Shown: positions 38,201 to 47,000, numbered from the stretch's first letter. The stretch is DNA of 64,000 nt from Chromatiaceae bacterium (GCA_013426805.1 JACDZG010000002.1:121264-185263), one strand, 5' to 3'. Made by a program: numbers and translations. Notes: generated by a model not told the origin, from the letters alone.

Positions 38201-39212
38201 ATTCCGCACCGAGCGAGCCGAGACGGAGTTCCGCTGGGCCCGGATGCCGGCACTGGCTCAGGTTATCGGGAACGACAGCAATCAGTGGGCGGACCGGCTC
38301 GATGTGCCGCCGAGCCGGATCGAACGCTGGCTCAAGGGCGAGGAGCGGATCGCGCCGTCCACCCAGGAAGCGCTGCTCGAGGCCTTGAACCTGCCCATCG
38401 AGTCCGCCCCCGACTACTTTACCGCGGAGCCGCCGCGGCAAAAGGCCCCGGAGCAGGACCAGGGTAACTGGTGGGCGACGGGTCTGCGCCAGGCCGTGCG
38501 CGAAAACAGCGCAATCGCCTCGTTATCCGCGCTGGCCGAGCGTCTGCAGCTCTCGCCCACGACGATCTACGACATCGCGGACTTGCTGGTGCCGGTGCAA
38601 TCCGGTCTGCGCGAGCGCATCCGCACCTTGCTCGGCACGAGCACCGCGACCGGCAAGCCCGTGTTCGGCACCGAGCGGCCCGCCTGGAGCGACTACCGCT
38701 GGGCACCCGGGCTGCGTCAGGCCATGAGCGATGCCAAGCTCGGCTGCGCCGCGCTGGCTCGGGCACTGGATACCGAGCCCGCGCGGGTGCGCGATTGGAT
38801 GGAGCAGGAGGTCGCCGACGCGTCGGCGGCCGATCCCGCGGCGGGCTTGAAGGTCGGTCAGGTGCCGCCCGAGCTGCAACCGCGGATCATTGAGGCGATC
38901 AATGCCGCCGCCGAACCCGCGGTCGCCGATGTGTGGGCCGAGCGAATCTTCTCGCCGGAGCCGATGGACACCGGGGCACGCTATGCGCGCCGTCCGGCGC
39001 TCGAGATCGCGATCACTACGCAGCCGGATGGGCTGCCCGCTTTCGCCGAACAACTGGATATCGACATGCCGCGTCTGAATCGCTGGCTCGCGCAGGAGCA
39101 GAAGATCCTGTCACCGACCCAAAGCGCTATCCTGGCGCTGCTCGGGTTGACCGCCGCCGAGCGTGATCAGATCTTCACGGATACCAAGGGCATCGACACG
39201 GTCATCGGTTGA
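35205..39212 (+). CDS. Membrane protein with peptidoglycan-binding-like segment and eight HTH-like repeats
   Basis: 1335 residues from ATG 35205. One membrane helix at about 42-60 (WIAFLFVYLFSMIMTLF), then a ~530-residue, partly coiled extracytoplasmic region containing GFQQAKGLTVGDYGPKTATA (340-375), which looks like a peptidoglycan-binding domain. Three helices follow at about 590-612, 637-652 and 671-690. The C-terminal ~620 residues are eight ~70-90-residue repeats (starting near 710, 782, 853, 927, 1009, 1088, 1165, 1260) of the form W(A)xGLRxAL, LAxxL, VxxWMxL, VPxxxQxxI, ALGxxxxxLF, resembling Cro/CI helix-turn-helix units. No known protein of this arrangement comes to mind. It is convergent with the lysozyme operon, the two stops overlapping by 11 bp. 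Confidence 0.85.
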   Translation: MSNETNIVSGQTPDSSKRRWLRFSSAGAKSKRPRTSYSPLLRWTWIAFLFVYLFSMIMTLFEVDAFQTLAAQLSRQGEGAAARTEAIHQREVLEAVREVAQERGDGGQTVPIDRPPSGGRARDLDTLRQAVRLLDAVMPELRFAPFAPDAARQADAAQDLLTRIGELSARLQQDRNTLPSCDKGDCGDAIAAKTLAVQLAGVRGQVGALLNSLQTLGLPNQGGANLNTTVTNAKSALESLQTSLGALGTTAGDALDTIMVRDLSASISDGLKALQRSGVDDLAALFAATADLGSPGSKGKKNDPLKPVGQTMSKDVRDALFAFGIKEGKGWTRASLDQENGLKSALTGFQQAKGLTVGDYGPKTATALTQFVADCNADRQCNLINADADDSGEVAGESARRELTRLAAALDALGTVATASQDGAAVADRARALADLDLAALRLSSLRILGPAEGAGGTVTAVAQSRERYEKAVAAIDRAVKALRQGFADESGLMPIVLAIGEDDPRAYQKAESIWNEYEAIDHYQSLLAPLAFMSVDKPLACDGYQPQVGILPLLNSFTCPVRELLRPLWNRLVTIGFHPKVLATMPRQALDILVVMVMGAVGSLIYLTRYLLNKVLQGIDESSSLWRPFSWYFFRPAFGMVVAFAIFLLYKTGQVALGGPTGNVLASEVNLPILAIVSLYAGLMSWQALELVESKGRRWLSDQTRDNLWAVGLEQALATKGKSGADLVAQVGVSPTQVERWIGLQDKVTPEMQDRILTWLERERVEIFSRDELVAADQAKLAWAVGLKDVIARHPAVGDVPQLAQLIGREVSTVQAWVDLKRQVPSDAQYVIADALGMPWALLFDPQLPDAHIYAVGLRKALAASDAKHATAQSLAQAVGSTQGAIRGYMELRSPVPKVLHERIAAALGLDAKALFSANRPLDAEFKWAHGLRRRMRKATPPLTSGALAEAIDTDQAYVRDWMELARCGEDDAPYCGQVPPETQKALLKMLGGDASALFRTERAETEFRWARMPALAQVIGNDSNQWADRLDVPPSRIERWLKGEERIAPSTQEALLEALNLPIESAPDYFTAEPPRQKAPEQDQGNWWATGLRQAVRENSAIASLSALAERLQLSPTTIYDIADLLVPVQSGLRERIRTLLGTSTATGKPVFGTERPAWSDYRWAPGLRQAMSDAKLGCAALARALDTEPARVRDWMEQEVADASAADPAAGLKVGQVPPELQPRIIEAINAAAEPAVADVWAERIFSPEPMDTGARYARRPALEIAITTQPDGLPAFAEQLDIDMPRLNRWLAQEQKILSPTQSAILALLGLTAAERDQIFTDTKGIDTVIG

Positions 39213-39876
39213 CCCGGCGGGTGGTGCGAGGTGCGGCGGGCCTGGCACCCGGGTCCGCGGCGTCGGTCGCGGCTGCATCCCCGCAGTCGTCGCCTTCGTC
39301 GTAGTGCTTGGCCGGCGCATCGGTCAGCTCCAGGCGCGTGACCCGACGCGGAGCGATGCCGGACAGGCTGACCGATAAGGTCGTCCCCTCCCCCACCAGC
39401 TCGACGATCGGTCCGTCGAAGTCATTCACCTCGGGTAGCGCCGCCCGCACCCGCTCAATCACGGCGCCGATGGCGATCGGGTCGTTGGTGTCGCGGCCGC
39501 GCAACAGCGCGGGTCCCCGCTCGCCGAAGCTGCTGATCGTCGTCAGCCGCGCCGCCTCGCCGACGCCGGTCAGGATCAGGATCAGGCCGCGCTCGCCATA
39601 GTCCCAAAACACCTGTGGTGCCTCGCCAGGGCAGCCGGGCTGCGGCGACCTGTCCGTCGGCGCCCCAAGCGCGGCCTCAACCTCGGCCGCCGTCATGCCC
39701 GGCCGCAGCGGGCCGATGCGATCCTGTGCGGCGCAGGTGGTCGCCAGCGCCAGTGCGAGCGCCATCCACAGGCCAGAGCGCGACCGGTGGGGCGCGGCAC
39801 GCCAGTGCGCCCGCACCCAGCGTCCAGCGGGGGCTTTGGCGGTGTTCGGTGTTGTCGGCATGGGTCGGCTCGTCAC
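39202..39876 (-). CDS. Exported protein coupled to the giant lysozyme gene
   Basis: 224 residues. A basic N-terminal stretch precedes a hydrophobic signal-like helix (SGLWMALALALATTCAAQ, about 34-50), after which IGPLRPGMTAAEVEAALGAP resembles the start of SmpA/BamE-like small periplasmic domains. The C-terminus is Asp/Ala/Arg-rich. The GTG at 39876 overlaps the stop of the upstream gene (GTGA); ATG 39861 is an alternative. Coupling suggests it assists, anchors or inhibits the large peptidoglycan hydrolase; which of these cannot be told from sequence. Confidence 0.72.
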   Translation of the reverse strand: MTSRPMPTTPNTAKAPAGRWVRAHWRAAPHRSRSGLWMALALALATTCAAQDRIGPLRPGMTAAEVEAALGAPTDRSPQPGCPGEAPQVFWDYGERGLILILTGVGEAARLTTISSFGERGPALLRGRDTNDPIAIGAVIERVRAALPEVNDFDGPIVELVGEGTTLSVSLSGIAPRRVTRLELTDAPAKHYDEGDDCGDAAATDAADPGARPAAPRTTRRVNR

Positions 39877-42800
39877 TGGAAGAAAGTCTTGAGCCGCGGC
39901 TCGTGGTAGTACCAGGCCGCCCGGGTCAATGCGTCGCCGGCATAGTCGTCATTGGTCGTGCCGATGTCGATGCGCTCTTTCGTGCGCACGTTGTCGGGGC
40001 CGAAGTTGTAGGCGGCGACGGCGCCCTGGAGCAGGTAGCGGGGCTCCCAGCCCTGGCGTGACCACTTGGCGGAAATCTGGCGCAGATAGCCGGCGAGGAT
40101 GCCCGCCGCCTGCTCGACGTGCCTGACGCCGCGCGGGTCGGTGGTGTCGAGCTCCGGATGGGAGTGCCGGTTGATCTGCATGATGCCGAAGTCCTCCCCG
40201 TTGTCGCTCCAGCCGCCGGGGAGGTAGCCACCGCAGTGGGTTTCGCGGCTGGCGATGCCGGCAAGGATGGCCGCGGGGATGGCGAACTTGGCGGCGACGT
40301 CCTGGAACACGCTGGCCATGGCCAGGACGCGCGGCAGATCTTGTTCTGCCATGCGGCGCGAGACTTCAGGGCCACCTTGGGAGCTGTTGATCTGCCTGGC
40401 GGTTCGCTCCAGGCAGCCGGGCCAGTCGGTCCCGATCAGGGTCTTGATCCAGGGGTCGAGGTCGACCGGATCCTGCGGATCGTCAGTCTTGCCAGGCTCG
40501 GCCGATCCCGAGATGTCGATGTAGTGGGCGGCGACGAAACCCTCGTGCGCGCCGGCCTTGACCCGGAACCAGACGTTGCGCGTTGGCATGTCCGTGGCGG
40601 CGATGTACTCCTCGTCGCTGATGATGGTGACGTGCTCGCCGCGCTTGAGCGTCGCAACGACTTCGCCATTCATGCCGGCGCTCTTGCGCAGGTTCAGCGT
40701 ATCGCCGTCGATGTCGACGACGCCCTGATCGCCCAGATTCACGTGTTGCGATGGTGAGTGCACCGGATCGACACCCTTCATCTTCACGAAGTGGGCGATG
40801 ACGTAGCCGATGCCGCGGCCCGGATAGCTCACCTCGGCCCACAGGTCGCCGGTACCGTAGGGATGGCGCCCGCCAGTCACCAGACGCAACACGTGGAAGG
40901 ACTCGCCAGGACGAAGCGTATACAACGGCGGTACCGCCGGGTCGACGCTCGGCTTGGCCCGGCAGTTGATCGCATTACTGGTTTTGGTCGCATCGATGGT
41001 GTTCTCCGCCTTCGCCGTCGCCGGCGGCTCCTTGGGGGGCTCATTGGCCTCCTTACCGCCTTTCTGGAATTCGGCCCAAGTGGGTGCCTCGTCCAGGTAA
41101 CTCGTGGGATCGACCAGATCGGAGCGGCGTGACCACTTGTTGTTCCCCAGCACCGTCAGGGGGTCCTTGTTGTCACCCTGTTCATACATCTCCAGATGCA
41201 GCATCGAGGAGCCGGAGTTCAGTCGCCCGACATAGGCGATGACATCGCCCTGCTGCACCCGTTTTCCGGGGCCAATACCGTTTGGCGTCCGTTGCAGGAT
41301 CTCGCCGTAGCGCACGATCATTGAGCGGCCTGCCAGGGCACCGGTAAGCCGGTCATGGACCACCTCGAGCGCATAGGTGCCCGAGTAGAACTTGGCCGGA
41401 CCGCGCCGGATGCGCCCGTCGGCCATGGCGCGGATCGCGGTGCCCTTGTCGGCGAGCATGTCGCAGGCGGCATGGCGGCGGCTGCCCCGGTCCCGGTCCG
41501 CGTTGAACTGGCGCCCGCCGGAGTGATAGGTGCGGGTACGCTGCTTGTCGTCGAGGGGATAGATGAAGGGTTGATCTGCCATCGGGGTGCTCGCGGTTTG
41601 TTGGCGACCGGACGTCGTCGTTGTGGGTTGGGCGATGCGATTGGCGTTTGCCGTGCCTGGCGAGGTCTCTGCGACAGGGGGCGCCCCCGCCGATGCTGTC
41701 GAGCCGGCTGCGGGCGACTGTTCGGCAGCAGGGGGCGGTGCGGTGTCCGACGCCGCCGCGTGGCCGCTGCCCGCGGCCGTCACCGGTCCGAGCAGCCGCG
41801 CGGGGATCGACGTCGCGGGCGTGAGCGCCGAGGCCGGTGTCGCCTCGGGCACAATCAGCGGGACTTGCAACTCGTGGCCGTTCTGCTCGATGACGATGCT
41901 CGCCAGCAGCGGCGAGCGCCGCCCGCGATCCACATCGGCCAGGTCGGCTACAGCCTTGAAGAAGGCCAACGCATAGGGCCCGGCCGTGCTCGACATCAGT
42001 CCGCCGATGCCCTGGGCCAGGAACTCCCCTTTGAGCCAGCCGGCGAGCTTCTCCCCGATGCGCTCCTGGCGCTCGAGATAGTCGTCCACCGACCATCCAC
42101 CCGACGACAGGTAGACCGCGCGCATCTGCTCAATGGCGTCGATCAGGGCCTTGGCGCGCTCGATCAGGTCGGTGACGGTCTTGTAGGCCGCGGCCCCGCT
42201 CGGGTCAGTGGTCTCGCTCTCGGGGCGAAGGTTCGCCAACAGGTTCTGGTTGCTGAAGGTCTCCTTCATGACCGCATTGATGTCCCTGCGGCGCAGCCCT
42301 GAGCGGACAAGGTCAGTCAGATTGTTCCATTTCGCCCGGTCGCCGGTGAGTCTGAGTCCGGCCAGCAGCGCATCCATCGACGCCTCGTAGATGATCCGCC
42401 GCTGTTCCCGGCTGAGCGGCGGCGCGGCGCCGGAGGCACCCAGCTCCAGACGCAGCAGTCCGAGGAGCGCTGGGCCATTGAGTTCGATCCAGGCCCGCAG
42501 TTCCCCCTTGCGCGATCTGCGGGCGTCCAACAAGGCGGCGATGCCGGCCTCGACCTGCGCTTGGGTCAGCAGGGCGAGCTCAGGCGCGACGAAGCCCTCG
42601 AAGAACTTCCTGGCCTCGCCGACCGCGAGGTCATCCTCCACGTGGGACAGGGCCAGGGAGAAAGTCATGCGGCGCGTGGCGCGGGCCGCGACCAGCGCGA
42701 ATGCATTGACGATCTCGAACTGGTCGTAGGCGGCCAGGCGTGAGCGGGTGCGCCGCGACGTGGAGCGCGAGCGCACGCTGATGTTGCCGGCGGAGTCGGT

Positions 42801-44762
42801 CTCGACGGTGACATCCGCATCGAGGATGCTGGTACCTTGGAGGCTGAAATCGAGCAGTGCCAGCTCCAGCCCCGATTCCCTGTGCACCCCGGCGAACGCC
42901 TGCAGGGCGCCTGCGATCAGACTCACCGGCCGATTGGTGTCGTCGGCATCGCCCCCGGCCACTTCGTGAAAGACGTCGTCCAGCGAGCCCGTCAGTGCCC
43001 GTTGGAAGAGCGCGTCGGCACCCGCGATCCAGGGCCGAAACAGCAGCGACTGCTGCACGCTGCTACCGCGCGAACGGCGCTCCTCGCTACGCCAGCGGGC
43101 GTTGAGTTTGAACTCGCTGGTCTCGCGCAGCGCGGCCGTCAGCTTGGCGATGATACCTTGCAGTCGATCGAGTTCGCCGGCGGCACGCTCGGTGATGGCG
43201 TCCAGACTGGCCGCCGAGACCTCCATCGGTTCACCGATACCGCGCAGGGCGCTGCTCAGGTCCTTGATGGCGTCGCGGTCGTGCAGGTCCCGCGCGATGC
43301 GTTGGCGTAGATCGGTGCGCGATTGCGTCAGGCCCGCCGCGACCACGCCGCGGGCGAGCGGCACCAGCAACTGTTCCTGTTGCCGCGTGAGCGACAGTTG
43401 GTCGATGAGCGTGGAAACGGCCGCAGCGGCAACAGCGTCGATGTGGCCCCGCCAGATGTCGGCGCCCCGATCGACGACCTCGGCCAGGCGCTGGCCGAGC
43501 CGCGCCGTCGCCGGCGTCTCGGCGGAGGCGCCGAAGACCTCGGCGAGCATGGCCCGATGTTCCGCGGTGGCGTTTGCTGCAAGCCGCTCATCCAGTGTCT
43601 TCTCGATCGCCAGCGAGGGCGGGATAAACGCATCGAGTCGCCGCAGCAGAGCGCCGGCGCGCCCCGCATGATCGAGCAGATCGGTGCGCAGTTCCTTCAA
43701 TACGGGTGTCAGGTCCAGGGTCAGGCCGACGACGGCGGACAACGACCGCTCTTGCCCGCGCCGGCGATGGATGTCGACCCGCAGCGCGCGCCCGCGCGGC
43801 GGTGTCGGCACCGCCGGATACAAGTTGATCAGGTACTCGCCGCGGCAGGCGGTATGAAAGCCCAGTGCAACGCCGAGCTGCGCATCGAGGTCGGCGATCC
43901 GGGGGATGGCGCCGGCGAAGATCCGCTCGCGCACGCCGATGTTGAGCGATCCGCCCAAGCCGATGGCACCGCCGGCCTCGAGGCGTACCGCCCGCAGACG
44001 TCCGCTGTCGAAGGCGCTCGCCAGCGCCTGCAGGTCAAACGGATTGGCCAGCGCACCGAAGGCGGCGGCAAACGATTGGGCCACATGGGTGTCATCTGCG
44101 CGGTCGACATAGAAGCTCAACCGCGCCGCTGCGCTGCTTTCACCGCTCAGGCCCAGGCTGCCGAATCGAATCGGGATTTGCAGTGCCGCGTCGGCCTCCA
44201 GGTGACCGGCAAGGCTCAACTGCAACGCAAGCGGCAGGCGCGCGCGCAATGCCTCATCGAGTTCCGCGGGCAGATCGGCGGCGGTAACGGGCTCGCAGAC
44301 CAGCGCGCGGTCCGCACTGGCCGCAAAGTTCAGACGCAACGGGCGCAGGGCCGCGACGGCCGCATCCGTGCGCTTGAAGCGGTCGAGTCCATGCCAATAG
44401 ATGCGCGGTTCCATTCGGCTGCCTGCTGCCCCGATCTGATCCCAACGGCAGGTTAGCAGCCGGAGCTCCGGCAGATGCCGTTGCATCTGCGGTGAGCGGA
44501 TCAACAGCAACAGGTCAGCCACGGCCTGCTCCGGCGTCAGGCCACCGCGGTCCTCCGTAGCCCGCTGTGCAAGATGCTTGATCAGCGCGCGACGCACTTC
44601 GGAGTTGCGGTCGATGCCGGTCAGAAGGTCGACGAGATCCGAGATGCCGGCAATCGGCTCGCCGCGAGCGATTCGCTCGGCGAGCTGGGCCAACAGCCCG
44701 GCAACCCGTTGCTCGTCCGCGAGGCTGAAAACCTCATCCGTCGATCGCATGATCCAGTCCAT
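39873..44762 (-). CDS. Giant multidomain peptidoglycan hydrolase (M23, SH3, goose-type lysozyme)
   Basis: 1629 residues from ATG 44762 (GGAG site six bases upstream). The first ~1000 residues are an unrecognised helical region without signal peptide; a Pro/Ala/Thr linker follows. An M23 (LytM-like) domain spans about 1057-1230 with HAACD (H..xD zinc pair), but the usual HxH is MLHLEMY, so one catalytic His is replaced by Met. Two SH3-like domains follow (about 1265-1330 and 1354-1417; TLNLRKSAGMNGEVV). The end (1477-1629) is a goose-type lysozyme domain with AGIASRETHCGG (catalytic Glu near 1507) and DFGIMQINRHSHP. Probably acts on the cell wall, own or foreign; how it leaves the cytoplasm is not evident. 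Confidence 0.87.
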   Translation of the reverse strand: MDWIMRSTDEVFSLADEQRVAGLLAQLAERIARGEPIAGISDLVDLLTGIDRNSEVRRALIKHLAQRATEDRGGLTPEQAVADLLLLIRSPQMQRHLPELRLLTCRWDQIGAAGSRMEPRIYWHGLDRFKRTDAAVAALRPLRLNFAASADRALVCEPVTAADLPAELDEALRARLPLALQLSLAGHLEADAALQIPIRFGSLGLSGESSAAARLSFYVDRADDTHVAQSFAAAFGALANPFDLQALASAFDSGRLRAVRLEAGGAIGLGGSLNIGVRERIFAGAIPRIADLDAQLGVALGFHTACRGEYLINLYPAVPTPPRGRALRVDIHRRRGQERSLSAVVGLTLDLTPVLKELRTDLLDHAGRAGALLRRLDAFIPPSLAIEKTLDERLAANATAEHRAMLAEVFGASAETPATARLGQRLAEVVDRGADIWRGHIDAVAAAAVSTLIDQLSLTRQQEQLLVPLARGVVAAGLTQSRTDLRQRIARDLHDRDAIKDLSSALRGIGEPMEVSAASLDAITERAAGELDRLQGIIAKLTAALRETSEFKLNARWRSEERRSRGSSVQQSLLFRPWIAGADALFQRALTGSLDDVFHEVAGGDADDTNRPVSLIAGALQAFAGVHRESGLELALLDFSLQGTSILDADVTVETDSAGNISVRSRSTSRRTRSRLAAYDQFEIVNAFALVAARATRRMTFSLALSHVEDDLAVGEARKFFEGFVAPELALLTQAQVEAGIAALLDARRSRKGELRAWIELNGPALLGLLRLELGASGAAPPLSREQRRIIYEASMDALLAGLRLTGDRAKWNNLTDLVRSGLRRRDINAVMKETFSNQNLLANLRPESETTDPSGAAAYKTVTDLIERAKALIDAIEQMRAVYLSSGGWSVDDYLERQERIGEKLAGWLKGEFLAQGIGGLMSSTAGPYALAFFKAVADLADVDRGRRSPLLASIVIEQNGHELQVPLIVPEATPASALTPATSIPARLLGPVTAAGSGHAAASDTAPPPAAEQSPAAGSTASAGAPPVAETSPGTANANRIAQPTTTTSGRQQTASTPMADQPFIYPLDDKQRTRTYHSGGRQFNADRDRGSRRHAACDMLADKGTAIRAMADGRIRRGPAKFYSGTYALEVVHDRLTGALAGRSMIVRYGEILQRTPNGIGPGKRVQQGDVIAYVGRLNSGSSMLHLEMYEQGDNKDPLTVLGNNKWSRRSDLVDPTSYLDEAPTWAEFQKGGKEANEPPKEPPATAKAENTIDATKTSNAINCRAKPSVDPAVPPLYTLRPGESFHVLRLVTGGRHPYGTGDLWAEVSYPGRGIGYVIAHFVKMKGVDPVHSPSQHVNLGDQGVVDIDGDTLNLRKSAGMNGEVVATLKRGEHVTIISDEEYIAATDMPTRNVWFRVKAGAHEGFVAAHYIDISGSAEPGKTDDPQDPVDLDPWIKTLIGTDWPGCLERTARQINSSQGGPEVSRRMAEQDLPRVLAMASVFQDVAAKFAIPAAILAGIASRETHCGGYLPGGWSDNGEDFGIMQINRHSHPELDTTDPRGVRHVEQAAGILAGYLRQISAKWSRQGWEPRYLLQGAVAAYNFGPDNVRTKERIDIGTTNDDYAGDALTRAAWYYHEPRLKTFFQ

Positions 44763-44840
44763 GATGATCTCCAAGTCGTCGCTGGTGTACAGGGTGGACA
44801 CTGCCGACGGCGGCCACCCGCATCTATCGCGTTCGCACGT

Positions 44841-44922
44841 GATATCCAGACAGACCTTCGTGTAGGGGCGGGTTTGAAACCCGCCCCTACGTCCGGTTAT
44901 CACGTCCGAAGGCGATAGAACT
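44841..44922 (+). repeat. Palindromic repeat family 3, copy A
   Basis: GATATCCAGACAGACCTTCG, then the palindrome GGGGCGGGTTTGAAACCCGC(CCC), then CGTCCGGTTATCACGTCCGA. A close copy in the same orientation lies at 47001-47083. It sits just upstream of the giant lysozyme gene on the opposite strand. Confidence 0.88.
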
Positions 44923-45012
44923 GCCGCGCCGGAACAGGACCGCTTTTGGTTCCTGAACGCTGCGGTACTATAGTCGCGTCAAGACCACGCGGAAAGGCTG
45001 GGAGTCGCACAC

Positions 45013-45099
45013 ATGACGCAGAGATTGGACGACCTGATCGTGGTGCTGCCCGGAATCCTGGGGAGCACGCTCGCGAAAAGCGGTACTGAGCTTCAATGA
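45013..45099 (+). pseudogene. Truncated start of an LCAT/alpha-beta hydrolase gene
   Basis: A 28-residue frame with a GGGAG ribosome-binding site, MTQRLDDLIVVLPGILGSTL followed by AKSGTELQ and a TGA stop. The LIVVLPGILGS motif is the typical N-terminus of lecithin:cholesterol acyltransferase-like hydrolases, where several hundred residues should follow. The break is followed within 60 bp by palindromic repeat family 4, so the rest was probably lost in a rearrangement. Confidence 0.7.
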
Positions 45100-45151
45100 G
45101 TTAGCGAACGTTTCGGACGGGGCAAATACCCAGTCCAGCCCAGGTACTCTG

Positions 45152-45254
45152 GCTCCCACGCTCCAGCGTGGGAGCAGGTGCGGGCGCTCTGCGTCCAGGA
45201 TGCAGACCGGACGCGGAGCGCCCGCACGACACTCCCACGCTGGAGCGTGGGAGC
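45152..45254. repeat. Palindromic repeat family 4 (CTCCCACGCTCCAGCGTGGG)
   Basis: Outer hairpins GCTCCCACGCTCCAGCGTGG.. (45152-45175) and CTCCCACGCTGGAGCGTGGG.. (45232-45254) enclose a second inverted pair (GGGCGCTCTGCGTCC and GGACGCGGAGCGCCC). The whole can fold into one long structure. The following stretch to 45542 contains no gene I can support and should hold the mgtE promoter. Confidence 0.88.
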
Positions 45255-45542
45255 GAACGTCACGCCCGTGGCGCCGACCCGCCGCCCGCGCTGTCCAACG
45301 CTCCATCAGCCTGCCTGAGGGGGACCGCTGAATTCGCCACCAGTGTCAGTACTCGAACCGCATCACAGACCCCCGCCCTGCCGTCCAGCGGCCACGCTCG
45401 CGCCCGCGCGCTGTTCATCCCCCAGTCACCGCCCGCTGGTAAGCTCTCTCCAGGCAACCGTCGGCCCTGCGCCGGCGGACCCCACCAAGCCAACCCGGAG
45501 CGCACTTGCCTGGACCTGGTCGCCAACTTCAGGAGCCGCCAC

Positions 45543-46967
45543 ATGCCGTTAACCCCGACTGCCGCCCCCGCGCAGACGCCGCCCCTGGTCTGGACCCGCT
45601 CACATCTGGGTGAACTCAGTGCCGCCAACCGGGTGGTCGTCGACGCGGCGGCGCAGCTCATCAAGGCCAGGGCACGCACGACCCTGATGCCGGCCTTGCA
45701 GGCCTGGCCGCCGACCCATGTGGTGGAGCTCTTCGTGCACCTGCCGCTCAAGCGCGCACGGGTGCTGTTTGGTTGGCTCGACCCCGAGCAGGCGCGCGTG
45801 ATCGCCGAGTTGGACGACGCCTTTCGCGATGTGCTGCTCGCCGATGCCACCGTCGAACGGCTGGTACACGTGATCGACGCGCTGGAACCGGAAGAGGCGG
45901 CCGCCGCCCTGGCGCAACTGCCCAAGGCGCTACGCAAGCGGGTGCTGCCCCTGCTCCAGGGGCACAGGACCATCACTGAGTTGGCGTCCTTCGAGGCCGA
46001 GTCGGCCGCCAGCATCATGAGCCCCAAGTTCGTGGTCGTACCGCCGGATTGGACGGTCGGCCAGACCATCGAGGAGATCCGTGCCCACGCCCACACCATC
46101 GGGCGGCTGTATGCCGTCTATGTGGTCGACGCCGAGCGGCGGCCGCTCGGCTATCTGCGGCTGCGCGACCTCCTGTTGCAGCCCGACACCGAGCGCGTCG
46201 GCGACATGATGCACACCGACTTCATCGCCGTCGGGCCGGATACGGATCAGGAAGAGGTGGCGCGGATCGCCGAGCGCTACGAACTCTCAGTAGTCCCGGT
46301 GGTCGACCGCGGCGGGCGTCTCATCGGCCGGATCACACCGCAGCGCCTGGAACAGGTAATCCGCGACGAGGCCGCCGAGGACATGAAGCGGATGAGCGGT
46401 CTGCCGCGCGACGCCCGCCCGGACGAGTCGATCGGGCGCATCGTCCGCGGGCGGGTGCCCTGGCTGCTGCTGGGGCTCGCCGGGGCCACCCTGTCGGCGG
46501 CCGTGGTCGGCGCCTTCGAGGACCAGTTGGCGCGGGCGGCCATCCTCGCCACCTTCATTCCGATCGTCATGTCGAGCGCCGGCAATGCCGGCATCCAGGC
46601 CTCCACGGTGGCGGTGCAGGGTCTCTCGACCGGCACCGTCACCTTCGACGATCTGGGCTGGCGGCTGGGCAAGGAACTGCTCGCGGCCCTCGCCAACGGG
46701 GCCATCGCCGCCGGCGTGCTGATGGCCCTGGTGCTGTTCATGGCCCAGTGGGTGGACGTCGGCAACCCGGTGCGGCTGGCCCTGACGGCGGGTCTGGCGC
46801 TCACCACCGTCATTACACTGGCCGTCGCGGTGGGAGCGACCATCCCGCTGGTACTCGACCGGCTGGGGATCGACCCGGCGATGGCGACCGGGGTCTTCAT
46901 CACCACCGGCAACGACATCATGGCGGTGGCGGTGTTTTTTCTGATGGTGAGTCTGATCTATCTGTAG
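45543..46967 (+). CDS. mgtE: Magnesium transporter MgtE
   Basis: 474 residues with the full MgtE layout: an N-terminal helical MgtE-N domain (VVELFVHLPLKRARVLFGWL; LPKALRKRVLPLLQG), a CBS pair (about 150-265; MSPKFVVVPPDWTVGQTIEE and MHTDFIAVGPDTDQEEVARI), and a C-terminal five-helix membrane domain with PIVMSSAGNAGIQASTVAVQ and DPAMATGVFITTGNDIMAV, the Mg2+-binding pore motif. It is gated by intracellular Mg2+. ATG 45543 is chosen because upstream sequence is non-conserved and overlaps repeats. Confidence 0.95.
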   Translation: MPLTPTAAPAQTPPLVWTRSHLGELSAANRVVVDAAAQLIKARARTTLMPALQAWPPTHVVELFVHLPLKRARVLFGWLDPEQARVIAELDDAFRDVLLADATVERLVHVIDALEPEEAAAALAQLPKALRKRVLPLLQGHRTITELASFEAESAASIMSPKFVVVPPDWTVGQTIEEIRAHAHTIGRLYAVYVVDAERRPLGYLRLRDLLLQPDTERVGDMMHTDFIAVGPDTDQEEVARIAERYELSVVPVVDRGGRLIGRITPQRLEQVIRDEAAEDMKRMSGLPRDARPDESIGRIVRGRVPWLLLGLAGATLSAAVVGAFEDQLARAAILATFIPIVMSSAGNAGIQASTVAVQGLSTGTVTFDDLGWRLGKELLAALANGAIAAGVLMALVLFMAQWVDVGNPVRLALTAGLALTTVITLAVAVGATIPLVLDRLGIDPAMATGVFITTGNDIMAVAVFFLMVSLIYL

Positions 46968-47000
46968 CTGAGCTGGCCTTGGTGATATAGCCTTCGTAGC

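Noticed and set aside
44968..45306. Frames on both strands covering the 45.0-45.3 kb palindromes
   Set aside because: They read through palindromic repeat family 4 and arise from its composition.
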